DNA of 63,918 bases from Subdoligranulum sp. CAG:314. GTDB lineage: Bacteria; Bacillota; Clostridia; Christensenellales; CAG-314. Positions 26,921 to 36,754 of the stretch are shown piece after piece. The notes under the pieces were generated by a model. The model saw only the letters and a program-made list of their open reading frames with translations, was not told the DNA's origin and made no database searches. Location: NCBI GenBank assembly GCA_000437915.1, contig FR900999.1, positions 122,380 through 186,297 of the forward strand, read 5' to 3'. Position numbers and translations under genes: made by a program. How positions within the stretch are numbered: the stretch's first letter is position 1; each line of letters starts with the position of its first letter.

Positions 26921-28969
26921 ATGAATTTCAAAGACTTACTAATTAAAAAAAGTTACATTAATCAAGGAACAGACAATTTTGTGGACTGTCTACTTAATCC
27001 TGCGCTTAAATTGGCTAAAACGTATCGAAGAAGCGTCGGGTTTTTCTCGTCGTCTGTTTTTAAGCTAATCATCAACGCTTTACCTTCATTTATTCGTAAT
27101 GGCGGTAGAGTAAATTTGATTGTAAGCCCTTCGTTAAGTGAAGATGATATAGCGGCAATACAGTTGGGATACGAGCGTAAAGAAGATTTGATTAACCGTA
27201 GATTCTTCGAGGATTTCAATAGCGAGATTAAGTGTTTTGATGATGCCAGCTTGGAGGTGCTGTCTGAACTCGTTGCGAGAGATATTTTAGATATTAAAGT
27301 TGCCTCGGTTAAAAATGATGTTGGCATTTATCACGACAAATTAGGAATATTGATTGATAAAGATGATAATAAGATTGTTTTTTATGGTTCGCCGAACTCG
27401 TCCGTGAATGCTTATCAAAATAATTATGAAAAAGTAAGAGTGGTTCGTAGTTGGGTAGCTGGAGAGGGCGATAGTGTAGATGATGAGGTTACAGAATTTG
27501 ATAAACTTTGGGATAATCAAAATGAGTTTTTAGATGTCTATAATTTTATGGATTCCATTAAGAAAAGCATTTTGAATGTTATAGAGGAACGGAAGTTTAT
27601 CAAGAAAAATTCCGAGCCTATTAAACTGTTTGACTATCAAGAAAATGCCATACAAAAATGGGTAGAGAATGGTTATAACGGATTCTATATTATGGCAACC
27701 GGCACGGGCAAAACTTGGACTGCTATATACTCTGCAAAAAAACTCATAGAAGATTTTCCGAGTCTTGTTGTTATAGCTGCGCCGTATAAGCATCTTGTTA
27801 AACAATGGGCTGAAGATGTTCAGAAAGCATTTAAGGATGCGAGTATTTTGCTCATATCATCCGAAAATCATCAATGGTATAGTATTGCAAAACAATTAAT
27901 TATTGCGCAGAAATATGATCCTGAAAAGCAAATCATTTTGATTACAACGATAAAATCTTTCTATTCGGATAAATTCAAAAATGTAATGGATTTGTCAAGT
28001 CAAGAAAAATTGCTTATTGTGGACGAAGCTCATAGATTTACCCAACGTGATGAAGAATTGCATACTACGTTTAAGTATATGCTTGGATTAAGTGCAACGC
28101 CGGTCAATGGCAAGAATAATGCTGCCGGTGTTGATTTAGTAAATTTCTTTGGTGGACAAGTATTCAATTTGCCGATAGAGGAAGCATTGGAACGCCATTT
28201 CCTTGTGCCGTATAATTATCATCCAATATTCGTATCAGCCACAGAGGACGAAGAAAATAGATTTAATCAAATATCGGCAAATATGGCAAGTTGTTTCCAT
28301 GAAGGAGTATTGATTGATCCAGAGCGATTTGTTAAATATGTTCGCGCAAGATTACGAGTTATTTCGATGGCAGAAAATAAAATTAGCCATATAGATGAAT
28401 TTATAAAGCAAATACCTATAAAAGATCACTTTATTGTTTATTGTGGGGATGGACGGCTTTTTGACGGTCAAAGGGATGATGAAATTCGTCATATACAATT
28501 TGTAAAAGACCGCTTATATAATCTTGGAATTAAGTCAAGTCAGTTTACCGCTACGGAATCTATGGACAGACGAATGGAGTTGGTAGATATGTTTAATAAC
28601 AATGAGGTTGCTTCTTTGGTTGCGATTAGATGTCTTGACGAGGGCATAAATATTCCATCTATAAAGAGCGCATTGATACTTTCAAGCAATGATGATTATA
28701 GGGAGTTTGTTCAAAGGCGAGGAAGAATATTGCGTAAATATGGCGATAAGAAATCCGCCGATATATATGACGTTATTGTTTTACCGTCCGGATTAACGCC
28801 TAAAATGGCTGTAATTGAATTGCGCAGGTACTATGAATATGCAAGATTAGCTCTTAATCACGATGGGTTGCTGGCACAATTAGATGCGTTGTTAAATGAG
28901 TATAATTTGACATTGGACGACGTAATGTTCTATACTGAAATCAACACGGAGGTGGATTTGGATGACTAA
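26921..28969 (+). CDS. PLD-nuclease/SF2 helicase fusion
   Basis: A 682-aa protein, two bases after the previous gene. Residues 1-190 form a phospholipase-D-like domain with YHDKLGILIDKDD (HxK near 138) and FYGSPNSS. A DEAD/DEAH helicase follows: ATGTGKT (about 257), IVDEAHRF (about 366), LSATPVNG, CLDEGINIPS and RRGRILR (about 602). PLD-helicase proteins occur in several restriction-like defence systems. A restriction or DNA-processing role toward unmodified DNA is inferred from linkage to dndBCDE. It overlaps the next small gene by 8 bases. Confidence 0.88.
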   Translation: MNFKDLLIKKSYINQGTDNFVDCLLNPALKLAKTYRRSVGFFSSSVFKLIINALPSFIRNGGRVNLIVSPSLSEDDIAAIQLGYERKEDLINRRFFEDFNSEIKCFDDASLEVLSELVARDILDIKVASVKNDVGIYHDKLGILIDKDDNKIVFYGSPNSSVNAYQNNYEKVRVVRSWVAGEGDSVDDEVTEFDKLWDNQNEFLDVYNFMDSIKKSILNVIEERKFIKKNSEPIKLFDYQENAIQKWVENGYNGFYIMATGTGKTWTAIYSAKKLIEDFPSLVVIAAPYKHLVKQWAEDVQKAFKDASILLISSENHQWYSIAKQLIIAQKYDPEKQIILITTIKSFYSDKFKNVMDLSSQEKLLIVDEAHRFTQRDEELHTTFKYMLGLSATPVNGKNNAAGVDLVNFFGGQVFNLPIEEALERHFLVPYNYHPIFVSATEDEENRFNQISANMASCFHEGVLIDPERFVKYVRARLRVISMAENKISHIDEFIKQIPIKDHFIVYCGDGRLFDGQRDDEIRHIQFVKDRLYNLGIKSSQFTATESMDRRMELVDMFNNNEVASLVAIRCLDEGINIPSIKSALILSSNDDYREFVQRRGRILRKYGDKKSADIYDVIVLPSGLTPKMAVIELRRYYEYARLALNHDGLLAQLDALLNEYNLTLDDVMFYTEINTEVDLDD

Positions 28970-29123
28970 TAATGATATAATTGAGGAAATGAAGAAACGG
29001 GTTGAAACGATCGTTAGAGAAAAGTCCAAACAGGATTTTAACGAGTCGAAACCGTCGGACAGAAAAGCCGTTGCGAAAACGATTATTTCCGAATTAGAGC
29101 AGGTGATGAAAGATGAAAATTAA
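28962..29123 (+). CDS. 53-aa charged helical protein
   Basis: MTNNDIIEEMKKRVETIVRE is the N-terminus; the C-terminus is KTIISELEQVMKDEN. It overlaps the helicase stop by 8 bases and the SMC-like ATPase start by 11, so it is locked into the operon by coupling. The sequence is highly charged and helical. No family recognised; likely a small structural subunit or linker of the neighbouring proteins. Confidence 0.65.
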   Translation: MTNNDIIEEMKKRVETIVREKSKQDFNESKPSDRKAVAKTIISELEQVMKDEN

Positions 29124-31065
29124 AACAGTACAATACGAAAATTTTAGAAATTTCAAGGAGGCCGGGAAGATAGAGTGTTCTACTGACGGCAAGGTTACTA
29201 TTATTTACGGCGTGAACGGCGCTGGGAAAACAACCTTTCATCAGCTCTTCCAATGGATTATTTATGGCAAGGTGCGCTTTAACAAAACGGCAAGCGATAA
29301 AATGTATAATTTAGAGCTTGAACGTGATGCGGAAGTTGGTTCAAAGTTTGCTGTAAAAGGCATAATTGATTTTGAACACGCAGGTGAAGAATACTCTATG
29401 CGTAGAGAGTGGACGTATCAAAAATCTGTTTTTGAAACGAAGCGGCTAACCATGACTTTTACCATTTCTAAAAAAGACAGTGATAATAATTGGATTAGAT
29501 TATCTAATCCGGAACAAGTTGTTGAGCAGTTGCTGCCTTCCGGGTTGGCTGACTATTTCTTCTTCGATGGCGAAAGTATGATTACGGACTTGAAAGCCAA
29601 AGGCAAGGATTCTGCGAACAGTTTGCGTGATGCAATGTATCTAATGCTTGACTTAAGTGTTTATGATAAGGCAACGGAATACATAGGTAGTACCGAATTA
29701 AAGACGACAGTGCTTGGCACATTATTTTTAAGCAAAACGGGTATGAGTTCCAGTGCGGAACTGATTACTTTGGGACAAAAGATGGAGAGCGCTCAAAATA
29801 AGCGTGATTCTTTGCAGGAGAGTTTGGATAAGCTCGATGCTGAAACCAAGAAGTTGCAAGAAAGAATACAACAAATTTCCGAACAGATCGGGAGCGCAAA
29901 ATCACAGCGTGAATATGAACAGAAAAGAAATGAGTGTAAGTGTCGTAGGGATAACTATTTAGAGTTAGCAAAAAGAGAATATGCTTATTTTGGCGAAGAA
30001 TTAATATCTGTTTTTCCAAAATTAATGATGTCGAAAGTTATAGAGAAGGCTTCGCGGAAAATTAAAGAACAGGCTAATAATTCAAAATTAATTCACGGTG
30101 TAAACAAAGAGTTGATAGACGCTCTTTTGCAAGAGGAAGTATGTATATGTGGAAATCCTTTGACAGATAAAGAGAAAGAAACATTGCGTAAATTATATAG
30201 TTTCTTACCGCCGCTGGGCTACGACAGTCTTTATATGAACTTTACCGATATGGCTGCACGTTGGGGTAAAGAGTATAATAGAGAAAAGTTGGAAGGCTTT
30301 ATCAAAAGAGCAAATCAAGATTTGGAAAGCGCTCGAAATGAAGATGCCGAAATCAAAAGAATTGACGATGCAATGAAATCTGACAAGCAGCATGAGGATT
30401 TGGTGCTTGAGAGAAAGAAAGCAGAGCAAGCCATTGAAGACTATAAGCATAAACGGTCTGGTTTCGTAGAAGAATTGACAAAAGCCAAAATGCTCGTTAA
30501 TAAGTGCAAAAAGGATATTGACAAGTTAAGTTCTACGGTTTCCGAAAATCGAATAATTGATCGGAAAATCGAAATAATGGAACAAGTCAAGCAATACTTT
30601 GTAAATATCCTTGATGGTAAGTCTGAGACGTATAGTAATAAGTTGCAAGAGAGCATACAAGAATTGCTCGATGCAATGTTGGAGGCGAAACGTACTGTAA
30701 GCGTAAGCAAAGACTTCTCGTTGCGAGTCGCAGATAGTTTTGATGACGAGTCAAAGTCGGAAGGACAATTTGCGACAGTATCATTTGCTTATATTGGCGG
30801 TATTTTCAAACTGCTTCGAGAAGAAGAAATATTATCGAATAAAGAATATCCGTTAGTTTTGGATGCACCGTTCTCTAAACTTGGGGATTTGCCGCGTCAA
30901 AAGGTTATTGATACTATTCCGGAATATGCGCCGCAAATTATTCTGTTTTCAAAGGACAATTTGCAAGATTGTTTCGAGCAAGACAAGATTGGTAATGTTT
31001 ATACTATTGTTTCTAATGCAGAACAAAACGTTGCTCACGTTGAGGAGGGCTTCTTATGGAAATAA
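29113..31065 (+). CDS. SMC/DndD-like ATPase
   Basis: A 650-aa ABC-type ATPase of the Rad50/SMC class: Walker A GVNGAGKTT (33-41), long coiled coil (about 215-290 and 400-510), a central CICGNPL cysteine hook-like turn (about 343), and a C-terminal VLDAPFSKLGD Walker B. It resembles dndD at 34,084 in N-terminus and layout but is a separate gene before dndB. It overlaps both neighbours. Probably the motor of the restriction-side complex; RecF/RecN-like proteins are the general relatives. Confidence 0.85.
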   Translation: MKIKTVQYENFRNFKEAGKIECSTDGKVTIIYGVNGAGKTTFHQLFQWIIYGKVRFNKTASDKMYNLELERDAEVGSKFAVKGIIDFEHAGEEYSMRREWTYQKSVFETKRLTMTFTISKKDSDNNWIRLSNPEQVVEQLLPSGLADYFFFDGESMITDLKAKGKDSANSLRDAMYLMLDLSVYDKATEYIGSTELKTTVLGTLFLSKTGMSSSAELITLGQKMESAQNKRDSLQESLDKLDAETKKLQERIQQISEQIGSAKSQREYEQKRNECKCRRDNYLELAKREYAYFGEELISVFPKLMMSKVIEKASRKIKEQANNSKLIHGVNKELIDALLQEEVCICGNPLTDKEKETLRKLYSFLPPLGYDSLYMNFTDMAARWGKEYNREKLEGFIKRANQDLESARNEDAEIKRIDDAMKSDKQHEDLVLERKKAEQAIEDYKHKRSGFVEELTKAKMLVNKCKKDIDKLSSTVSENRIIDRKIEIMEQVKQYFVNILDGKSETYSNKLQESIQELLDAMLEAKRTVSVSKDFSLRVADSFDDESKSEGQFATVSFAYIGGIFKLLREEEILSNKEYPLVLDAPFSKLGDLPRQKVIDTIPEYAPQIILFSKDNLQDCFEQDKIGNVYTIVSNAEQNVAHVEEGFLWK

Positions 31066-31580
31066 CGACAGACGTTATGCTTAAAGGAAGTGATTGGAGA
31101 AAGGCGCTTGACCTTTTCTCGCCGTTTTTCCCACAAACTTTACAGCCGAATTACAGTATTTTTGCTATTAGCATTTCTATCGGCATAATGTACGATAGAC
31201 AAGCGGAAATTGCAGGTGAAGAAACGCCCGAAGAAAAAGATAATCGTGCAAGCGTTCCAAGAACGGTTTTGCATCCGCATAATACCGATTTGGATTTCTT
31301 GTTTCAATCTGCCATATTAACGACTTCGCTTGTAAGTTTTAATGAAGCGCAGCGGATGGATTTAGCGTTTAATCCTGCGTCGCAAATTAAATTTGCCAAA
31401 CTTGAGTTTCTTACAAAGTATGCAAATTTTGGTGTGAGCAAATTGTTAGAGCAGGGAAGCGATGATCCTATTGAAGCCATGCAAAAGATTAAGTCTTTTT
31501 TAGCGTCAACAATAGAGGGGTATAACTATGAAATAGATGGTATATCTGAAGATGATCTTGGTGAGGAAGATTTAGTATAA
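31056..31580 (+). CDS. 174-aa dnd-linked protein, unrecognised
   Basis: Starts inside the end of the SMC-like ATPase gene (10-base overlap). Predicted soluble and mostly helical, with LFSPFFPQTLQPNYSIFAIS and an acidic C-terminus. In ATPase-plus-small-protein operons such a gene usually encodes a middle subunit that binds the ATPase. No motif identifies it. Last gene before the dndB promoter. Confidence 0.65.
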   Translation: MEITTDVMLKGSDWRKALDLFSPFFPQTLQPNYSIFAISISIGIMYDRQAEIAGEETPEEKDNRASVPRTVLHPHNTDLDFLFQSAILTTSLVSFNEAQRMDLAFNPASQIKFAKLEFLTKYANFGVSKLLEQGSDDPIEAMQKIKSFLASTIEGYNYEIDGISEDDLGEEDLV

Positions 31581-31606
31581 AAATTTGGTTTTTGAGTGAT
31601 TTATCA

Positions 31607-31656
31607 TTGACATCTAAACACAAAAAATGATATACTTACGTATGTACGTAAGTATA
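31607..31656 (+). promoter_or_regulatory. dndB promoter with palindromic operator on the -10 box
   Basis: TTGACA (31,607-31,612), 18-bp spacer, TATACT (31,631-31,636). A 26-bp palindrome spans 31,631-31,656: arms TATACTTACGTA and TACGTAAGTATA around a TG centre. Binding there would block RNA polymerase. DndB has been reported as a repressor of dnd genes in other bacteria, and the WYL protein is the other candidate. Confidence 0.75.
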
Positions 31657-31675
31657 TTTTTTATGTGAGGTAACT

Positions 31676-32740
31676 ATGGGTATAACATATAAGTTTTCGG
31701 TCGTAAAGGGAGTGCAAGCGCAGCGTGAATATTATATCGCCATGTTGCCACTCGGGACGCTTTCTAAAATATTTAGGAATGAGCGTGATTATATTGCCCC
31801 TGAATTTAGAGCGCAGCGTTGCATTAACGAGGCGAGAATACCGGAAATACGGGATTATATTTTGAATAATAGAAGGAACTATGTTTTTTCCGCTTTATCT
31901 GCGTCGATTGATGGTTCTATGAAGTTTATTCCGTCGGAATTGGACGAAAGTATTGGTATATTGGAAGTAGATATGGAGGCGGTGTTTTTGATTAATGACG
32001 GGCAGCATCGAAAAGCGGCTATTGAAGCAGCGCTTGCGGAAGCCCCTGATTTGGCGCGAGAAACCATTTCAATAGTCTTTTTTGAAGATGCCGGTTTGGA
32101 ACGTAGTCAACAAATGTTTGCAGATCTCAATAAGCACGCAGTTAAATCTACAATGTCGCTTTCAACTTTATATGATAGTCGTGATGATTTAGCCAATGCA
32201 GTGAAAGCAGTCGTTTCAAAGGTTGCATTTTTGGCTAAGTATACAGACAAGGAAAAAGATAATCTTGGGAAAAATTCTCTTAAATTATTTACGTTGGCGA
32301 ACTTTTTAAGGGCTAATAGAAGAATACTGAAAGATGAAGTTGTTACCGAAAATGATAGTAAATTTCTTGTAGAGTATTGGGGAATGGTTTTTAAGTATAT
32401 TGTTGAGTGGCAACAGTTGGAAAATAGGCAAATACATAAATGCGATTTGAGGGAAGATTATGTATTAACCTTATCCGTTACATTACAAGCATTTGGTCGA
32501 TTAGGACGGTATTTTTATGAAAATCAAAATGAGTTAGATAAGCTTAAGCAATTATCGAGCGTTGATTGGCTTCGTTGTAATCAAGAATGGAATGGACGAA
32601 TGATAGATGCACACGGAAAGATAGTAAATAATGAGGATGCTATTATAAAAATGTGCAGCTTAATTAAGTCGAAAATCGGAATAGCTTTAACGCGAGAAGA
32701 GGAAGCGAAAGAAAATGAAATCAGACAACAATTTTCCTGA
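31676..32740 (+). CDS. dndB: DNA phosphorothioation protein DndB (DGQHR family)
   Basis: A 354-aa protein with the family signature DGQHRKAAIEAAL (about 107-119) and FFEDAGLERSQQMFADLNKHAV. DndB affects the extent of phosphorothioation and the expression of the modification genes. It has its own promoter and palindromic operator. It overlaps dndC by 26 bases. Confidence 0.9.
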   Translation: MGITYKFSVVKGVQAQREYYIAMLPLGTLSKIFRNERDYIAPEFRAQRCINEARIPEIRDYILNNRRNYVFSALSASIDGSMKFIPSELDESIGILEVDMEAVFLINDGQHRKAAIEAALAEAPDLARETISIVFFEDAGLERSQQMFADLNKHAVKSTMSLSTLYDSRDDLANAVKAVVSKVAFLAKYTDKEKDNLGKNSLKLFTLANFLRANRRILKDEVVTENDSKFLVEYWGMVFKYIVEWQQLENRQIHKCDLREDYVLTLSVTLQAFGRLGRYFYENQNELDKLKQLSSVDWLRCNQEWNGRMIDAHGKIVNNEDAIIKMCSLIKSKIGIALTREEEAKENEIRQQFS

Positions 32741-34094
32741 ATTTGAAAATATAATCAATGAAATGACGTATGTCTATAAACACGATAATCGTCCGTGGCT
32801 TATTGGGTATAGTGGAGGTAAAGACTCTTCATTACTTGTAACATTAGTAGTTGAAACGGTTTTGCGTTTGCCAGAATATGCGCGCACCAAGAAAATATTC
32901 ATTGTTACGTCGGATACGGGCGTTGAAAATCCTGTAGTTAAAAAATATATGCACAGTTCTTCCGAGAAGATAAATATTTTTTCAAAGAAGGTTAGAGCAA
33001 ATATTCAAGCTGATATTATATATCCGGATGTAACACAATCTTTTTGGAGTTTAATTATTGGATTGGGTTATCCTACACCAGAACCTCCGGGATTTAGATG
33101 GTGTACTGAAAGATTGAAAATATTACCCATGAATAAATACACTAATTCCTTAATCGAGCAGTATGGGGAAGTCATACTTTTGTTGGGTGTTAGAAAGGCA
33201 GAAAGTAATGCGAGGAATAGAAGTATTTCGTCGAGAGAAATAGAAGGAAAAATACTTACGCCGCATAGCGATATAGCAAAGGCGTATGTATATAACCCTC
33301 TTACGGAAATCAAAAATGAAAGAGTATGGGAGTATTTGCTTAAAAATGACGGTATGAGCCCGTGGAGCGTTGATATGAAATACTTATTTAGTTTATATCA
33401 AGGTGAAGATATGGGCGAGGAACAAAGCGTTATAGGGCAAATTGATAAAGACAAAATTCCTGTAACGGGCAATTCTCGTTTTGGGTGCTGGTGTTGCACA
33501 ATAGTAAAAGAAGATAAATCGTTGCAAAATTTTATTAATCACGGTTCGAATGAACTTGTGCCATTGCGCGATTTTAGAAATTGGCTTGTCAGTATAAGAC
33601 AAGATCCTAATTTCAGAGATAACAAACGTAGAAACGGTAAGGTTTATAAGAAGAATAATGGCGAATATGGTTTTGGTCCGTTCAAACTTGAAGCAAGACA
33701 AGAAATATTAAAGCGTTTGTTGGAATTGCAAAAGGATACGGGCATTGAACTAATCACGATGGACGAATTAAAATATATTGATACGCTTTGGGACTTGGAA
33801 GGGGACTTGTCAAGAAGAAAACTCGTTGACATATATTTTGACGTCTATGGGGAACGTCTGCCGTGGGATAGATATAAGGACGCTTTGTATGCACCTGAAA
33901 TTATTGATAGGATAAAGAGCGCTGCAGAAGAAGCAGATATTCCGTTTGAATTGATAACAAAGTTGATAGTATCCATAAACAACAATAAGTACATAGCAAG
34001 AAGTAGTAAGATGCAAAAGGAGTTCGATAGGCTCATCAACCAAGAGTGGATTCACTACGAAAATATACAGGCAGGATTAGACGATGAAGATTAA
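32715..34094 (+). CDS. dndC: DNA phosphorothioation protein DndC
   Basis: A 459-aa PAPS-reductase-like enzyme: the PP-loop SGGKDS at 33-38, SDTGVENPVVKKYM, and cysteines in RWCTERLK and RFGCWCC that fit its iron-sulfur cluster. DndC activates the DNA backbone with ATP for sulfur insertion. No dndA (cysteine desulfurase) is present in the element, so a host IscS-type enzyme presumably supplies sulfur, as in many dnd loci. Confidence 0.95.
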   Translation: MKSDNNFPEFENIINEMTYVYKHDNRPWLIGYSGGKDSSLLVTLVVETVLRLPEYARTKKIFIVTSDTGVENPVVKKYMHSSSEKINIFSKKVRANIQADIIYPDVTQSFWSLIIGLGYPTPEPPGFRWCTERLKILPMNKYTNSLIEQYGEVILLLGVRKAESNARNRSISSREIEGKILTPHSDIAKAYVYNPLTEIKNERVWEYLLKNDGMSPWSVDMKYLFSLYQGEDMGEEQSVIGQIDKDKIPVTGNSRFGCWCCTIVKEDKSLQNFINHGSNELVPLRDFRNWLVSIRQDPNFRDNKRRNGKVYKKNNGEYGFGPFKLEARQEILKRLLELQKDTGIELITMDELKYIDTLWDLEGDLSRRKLVDIYFDVYGERLPWDRYKDALYAPEIIDRIKSAAEEADIPFELITKLIVSINNNKYIARSSKMQKEFDRLINQEWIHYENIQAGLDDED

Positions 34095-36168
34095 AAAAAT
34101 CATTTTATATAATATAGGACCTTACGTTGATAAAAACGTATTTGATTTGTCATCGGATGAAAACCGCAATATTGTTCTGATTGGAGGTAAGAACGGAGCA
34201 GGAAAAACAACTTTTTTTAAGTCAATAAAAACTTGTTTGTATGGTTGCCGTGTCTGGGGCTTTGAAGCACCGGGGAAAGAGTATTATTCTATTGTCGAAA
34301 ATCTTCTAAATGCGCAATTACAGTATGATGCTTCAGCGAGAGGTTATGTTGAATTAGAACTGGTTTTTAACGATGGTAAGCAAATTGATACATATCGCTT
34401 ACATAGAGAATGGGAAAAAAGGAAGAAAGGGATAGATGAATCGTTTTTGATTTACAAAGACGATGAGTTGCTCGATGTTGAAAGTCAATCCAATTTTATA
34501 AATTATTTGTTATCAATTATTCCGCCGGATATGTTTAATTTCTATTTCTTTGATGGCGAATCTATTGCGGATTTTTTTCTGGGAAGTGGCGGCGGTAAGA
34601 ATTTTAAGAACGCTTTTTTGAAACTGTATGGGCTGGATACGTTATCCCTTATGGTGGAAAATTTTGAAAGATATTTTAAGAAAAAAGACGGAAGCAATAC
34701 GGCTTATTTTGCTTATCAAGAGGCAAAGAGAAAATTAATGTCGTGCGAAGAAGAACTTGAGAATATGCACGAGCAACTTAAGAGTCTTGAAAATAATACT
34801 GATTTGTTGCAGATAAAATTACAAGCATTGCACAAAGATTATTCAAAGTCCGGTGGTGTGAGCTTGGCTGAATGGAAAGAAATTAGTGCCAATCTTACAA
34901 AGGAAGAAGCAAAGAGAGAAGAAATCAATAGATGGTTAAAAGAAATAGCTAATCATTATTTGCCGTTTATAATTGTAAAAAAGCAGATGCAGGATCTTCT
35001 TGCAAGGTTGGAACGTGAGCAAGATGTTAAAAGCCATAAGGCGATTTCCGTAGCGTTGCAGGAAGAAGATATACAAAAATCGTTGTCGAATTTTCTAAAC
35101 GATAAAGGAATAGCAGCATCCACTTCTGAAGAAATTGTGCAGTTTCTTCGTACTCTTTTTATTGGAAGCGAAGAACAAAATGTGCTGTTTGATTTGTCGA
35201 ATAGCCAGATAAACAGACTGATTGCACAAATCTATGAGAAAATAGATTTTGAGCAACAGTTGATTATAAAATCTAATAAGACATTAGCGACTTCGTTAAA
35301 AATAACAAAGAGATTAAGGGAACAGCTTTCTGCGAGTTCGATTGACGGCTACGAGGAATACTCCGAACAAAAAGAAAAAATCGAGAAAGATTTGTTGGAC
35401 TTGAAGTTGCGCATCGAAAAGTTGATTCAAGATATTACTGTAAAAGATGCCGAGAAAATACAACTTAATTCGGAATTTAATAAAGCCAAAGAAGTTTACG
35501 AAAAGATGCTGAAATCAAAATCTATTACGGAACTTTCGTCAAGGGCAATAGGAGTGTATACATTACTTGAAGAAGAATTGATTGCTCGACAAGGGAAAAT
35601 ACTACAGCAAGCATTTATTGAATGTTTCTCGTCAATCATCAATAAAGACAACTTTATAGATGGAATTGTTATTGATAAAAACATTAACGTGATTCCTTAT
35701 AAGTTTATCGACATAACATTTTTGCAAATTGAGAATTATTTGCAAGCGAACGCGAAAACTCATTTCTTGGAAATGTTTGATACAAAATACTTAATCGAAA
35801 TCAACAAATTACGTTTAGGTGAAAAGGAAACCATAGTATTACCTTCGCCTATAACTGCGCCGTTCTCTCAAGGCGAAAGACAGGTTTATATTATGTCTTT
35901 GTATTTGGCATTGTTAAAGACTAGTAGAAAAGATATACCGTTCTTTATTGATACGCCTTTTGCAAGAATTGACTCTAATCATCGTGAAAAGATTGTTGAG
36001 GAGTTCTTTAATAAAATTTCCAACCAGATGTTTATTCTTTCTACGGATGAAGAAATAGTGGGCGAGTACAAGTCGCTTATTGATGAAAAGATATCCGATC
36101 GTTTTATGTTATCAATAAATGACTATGGTAACACTACCGTCGTTCCGGCAAAGTATTTCGAGGTGTAA
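34084..36168 (+). CDS. dndD: DNA phosphorothioation protein DndD
   Basis: A 694-aa SMC-like ATPase: GGKNGAGKTT (34-43), FYFFDGESIADFF, long coiled coils (about 215-290 and 400-480) and IDTPFARIDSNHREKIV as Walker B. DndD is thought to supply ATP-driven DNA nicking or remodelling for sulfur insertion. It overlaps dndC by 11 bases and is one base from dndE. Confidence 0.94.
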   Translation: MKIKKIILYNIGPYVDKNVFDLSSDENRNIVLIGGKNGAGKTTFFKSIKTCLYGCRVWGFEAPGKEYYSIVENLLNAQLQYDASARGYVELELVFNDGKQIDTYRLHREWEKRKKGIDESFLIYKDDELLDVESQSNFINYLLSIIPPDMFNFYFFDGESIADFFLGSGGGKNFKNAFLKLYGLDTLSLMVENFERYFKKKDGSNTAYFAYQEAKRKLMSCEEELENMHEQLKSLENNTDLLQIKLQALHKDYSKSGGVSLAEWKEISANLTKEEAKREEINRWLKEIANHYLPFIIVKKQMQDLLARLEREQDVKSHKAISVALQEEDIQKSLSNFLNDKGIAASTSEEIVQFLRTLFIGSEEQNVLFDLSNSQINRLIAQIYEKIDFEQQLIIKSNKTLATSLKITKRLREQLSASSIDGYEEYSEQKEKIEKDLLDLKLRIEKLIQDITVKDAEKIQLNSEFNKAKEVYEKMLKSKSITELSSRAIGVYTLLEEELIARQGKILQQAFIECFSSIINKDNFIDGIVIDKNINVIPYKFIDITFLQIENYLQANAKTHFLEMFDTKYLIEINKLRLGEKETIVLPSPITAPFSQGERQVYIMSLYLALLKTSRKDIPFFIDTPFARIDSNHREKIVEEFFNKISNQMFILSTDEEIVGEYKSLIDEKISDRFMLSINDYGNTTVVPAKYFEV

Positions 36169-36169
36169 T

Positions 36170-36550
36170 ATGGTATTTAAGTTAAAAACATCAAAAGAAA
36201 CAATGCGGGTGTTTAACGATATTAGCGCAAATATCCATTTGCAGCCGTTTGCGTTGGCTAAAATTGCGATAGCACTATCAATTAGAGAGAGCGCGGAGTT
36301 GGATGCGGATAGTTTTAATACTGATACTGATGGGCTTGAGCTTAATCGTCAAACGATTACAGGTGAGTATGACGATTTGTTTAAGGCTCTCATTATAAAT
36401 AAAAATGGTTGCGATTTATCTGAAGAAGAGTATTTTCCAAAATATCTTAAGGCTCATTTAGATAGGGGGGCAAAATTACTTTACGCCGAGTACAAATATT
36501 CCGGCAGCAACTTTTATAATCATCTTGCCAATCTCGACAGAAGTATATAA
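36170..36550 (+). CDS. dndE: DNA phosphorothioation protein DndE
   Basis: A 126-aa protein starting at ATG 36,170, right after the dndD stop. The pattern (MVFKLKTSKETMRVFNDIS, LQPFALAKIAIALSIRES, and HLDRGAKLLYAEY) fits DndE, a nicked-DNA-binding tetramer. Last gene of the modification operon dndBCDE. Confidence 0.9.
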   Translation: MVFKLKTSKETMRVFNDISANIHLQPFALAKIAIALSIRESAELDADSFNTDTDGLELNRQTITGEYDDLFKALIINKNGCDLSEEEYFPKYLKAHLDRGAKLLYAEYKYSGSNFYNHLANLDRSI

Positions 36551-36675
36551 TTCATTGATTTGCAAATATTTGAGTACACAAATATATCTTTTGATGATTT
36601 AGAATAATTCTTAAAACAAGGAAATAGGTAATCAACTAAAACTTTTCACTGTCCGTAAACTGCCACGCTGCACGC

Positions 36676-36738
36676 TTGCAATATGGCGGTTTTTATGCTA
36701 TACTCTATTTATATAACGAAACGCAATGTTTTGTTATA
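36676..36738 (+). promoter_or_regulatory. promoter and operator of the LexA-like repressor
   Basis: TTGCAA (36,676-36,681), 17-bp spacer, TATACT (36,699-36,704). Just downstream, TATAACGAAAC (36,712-36,722) and GTTTTGTTATA (36,728-36,738) form an inverted repeat with one mismatch around a 5-bp centre, placed for autorepression. Confidence 0.65.
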
Positions 36739-36754
36739 AAGCAAAGGATATAGA

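Noticed and set aside
23091..31580. Canonical DndFGH (DptFGH) restriction genes
   Set aside because: No protein has the size or the recognisable layout of DptF, DptG or the very large DptH; the partners differ in domains and order.
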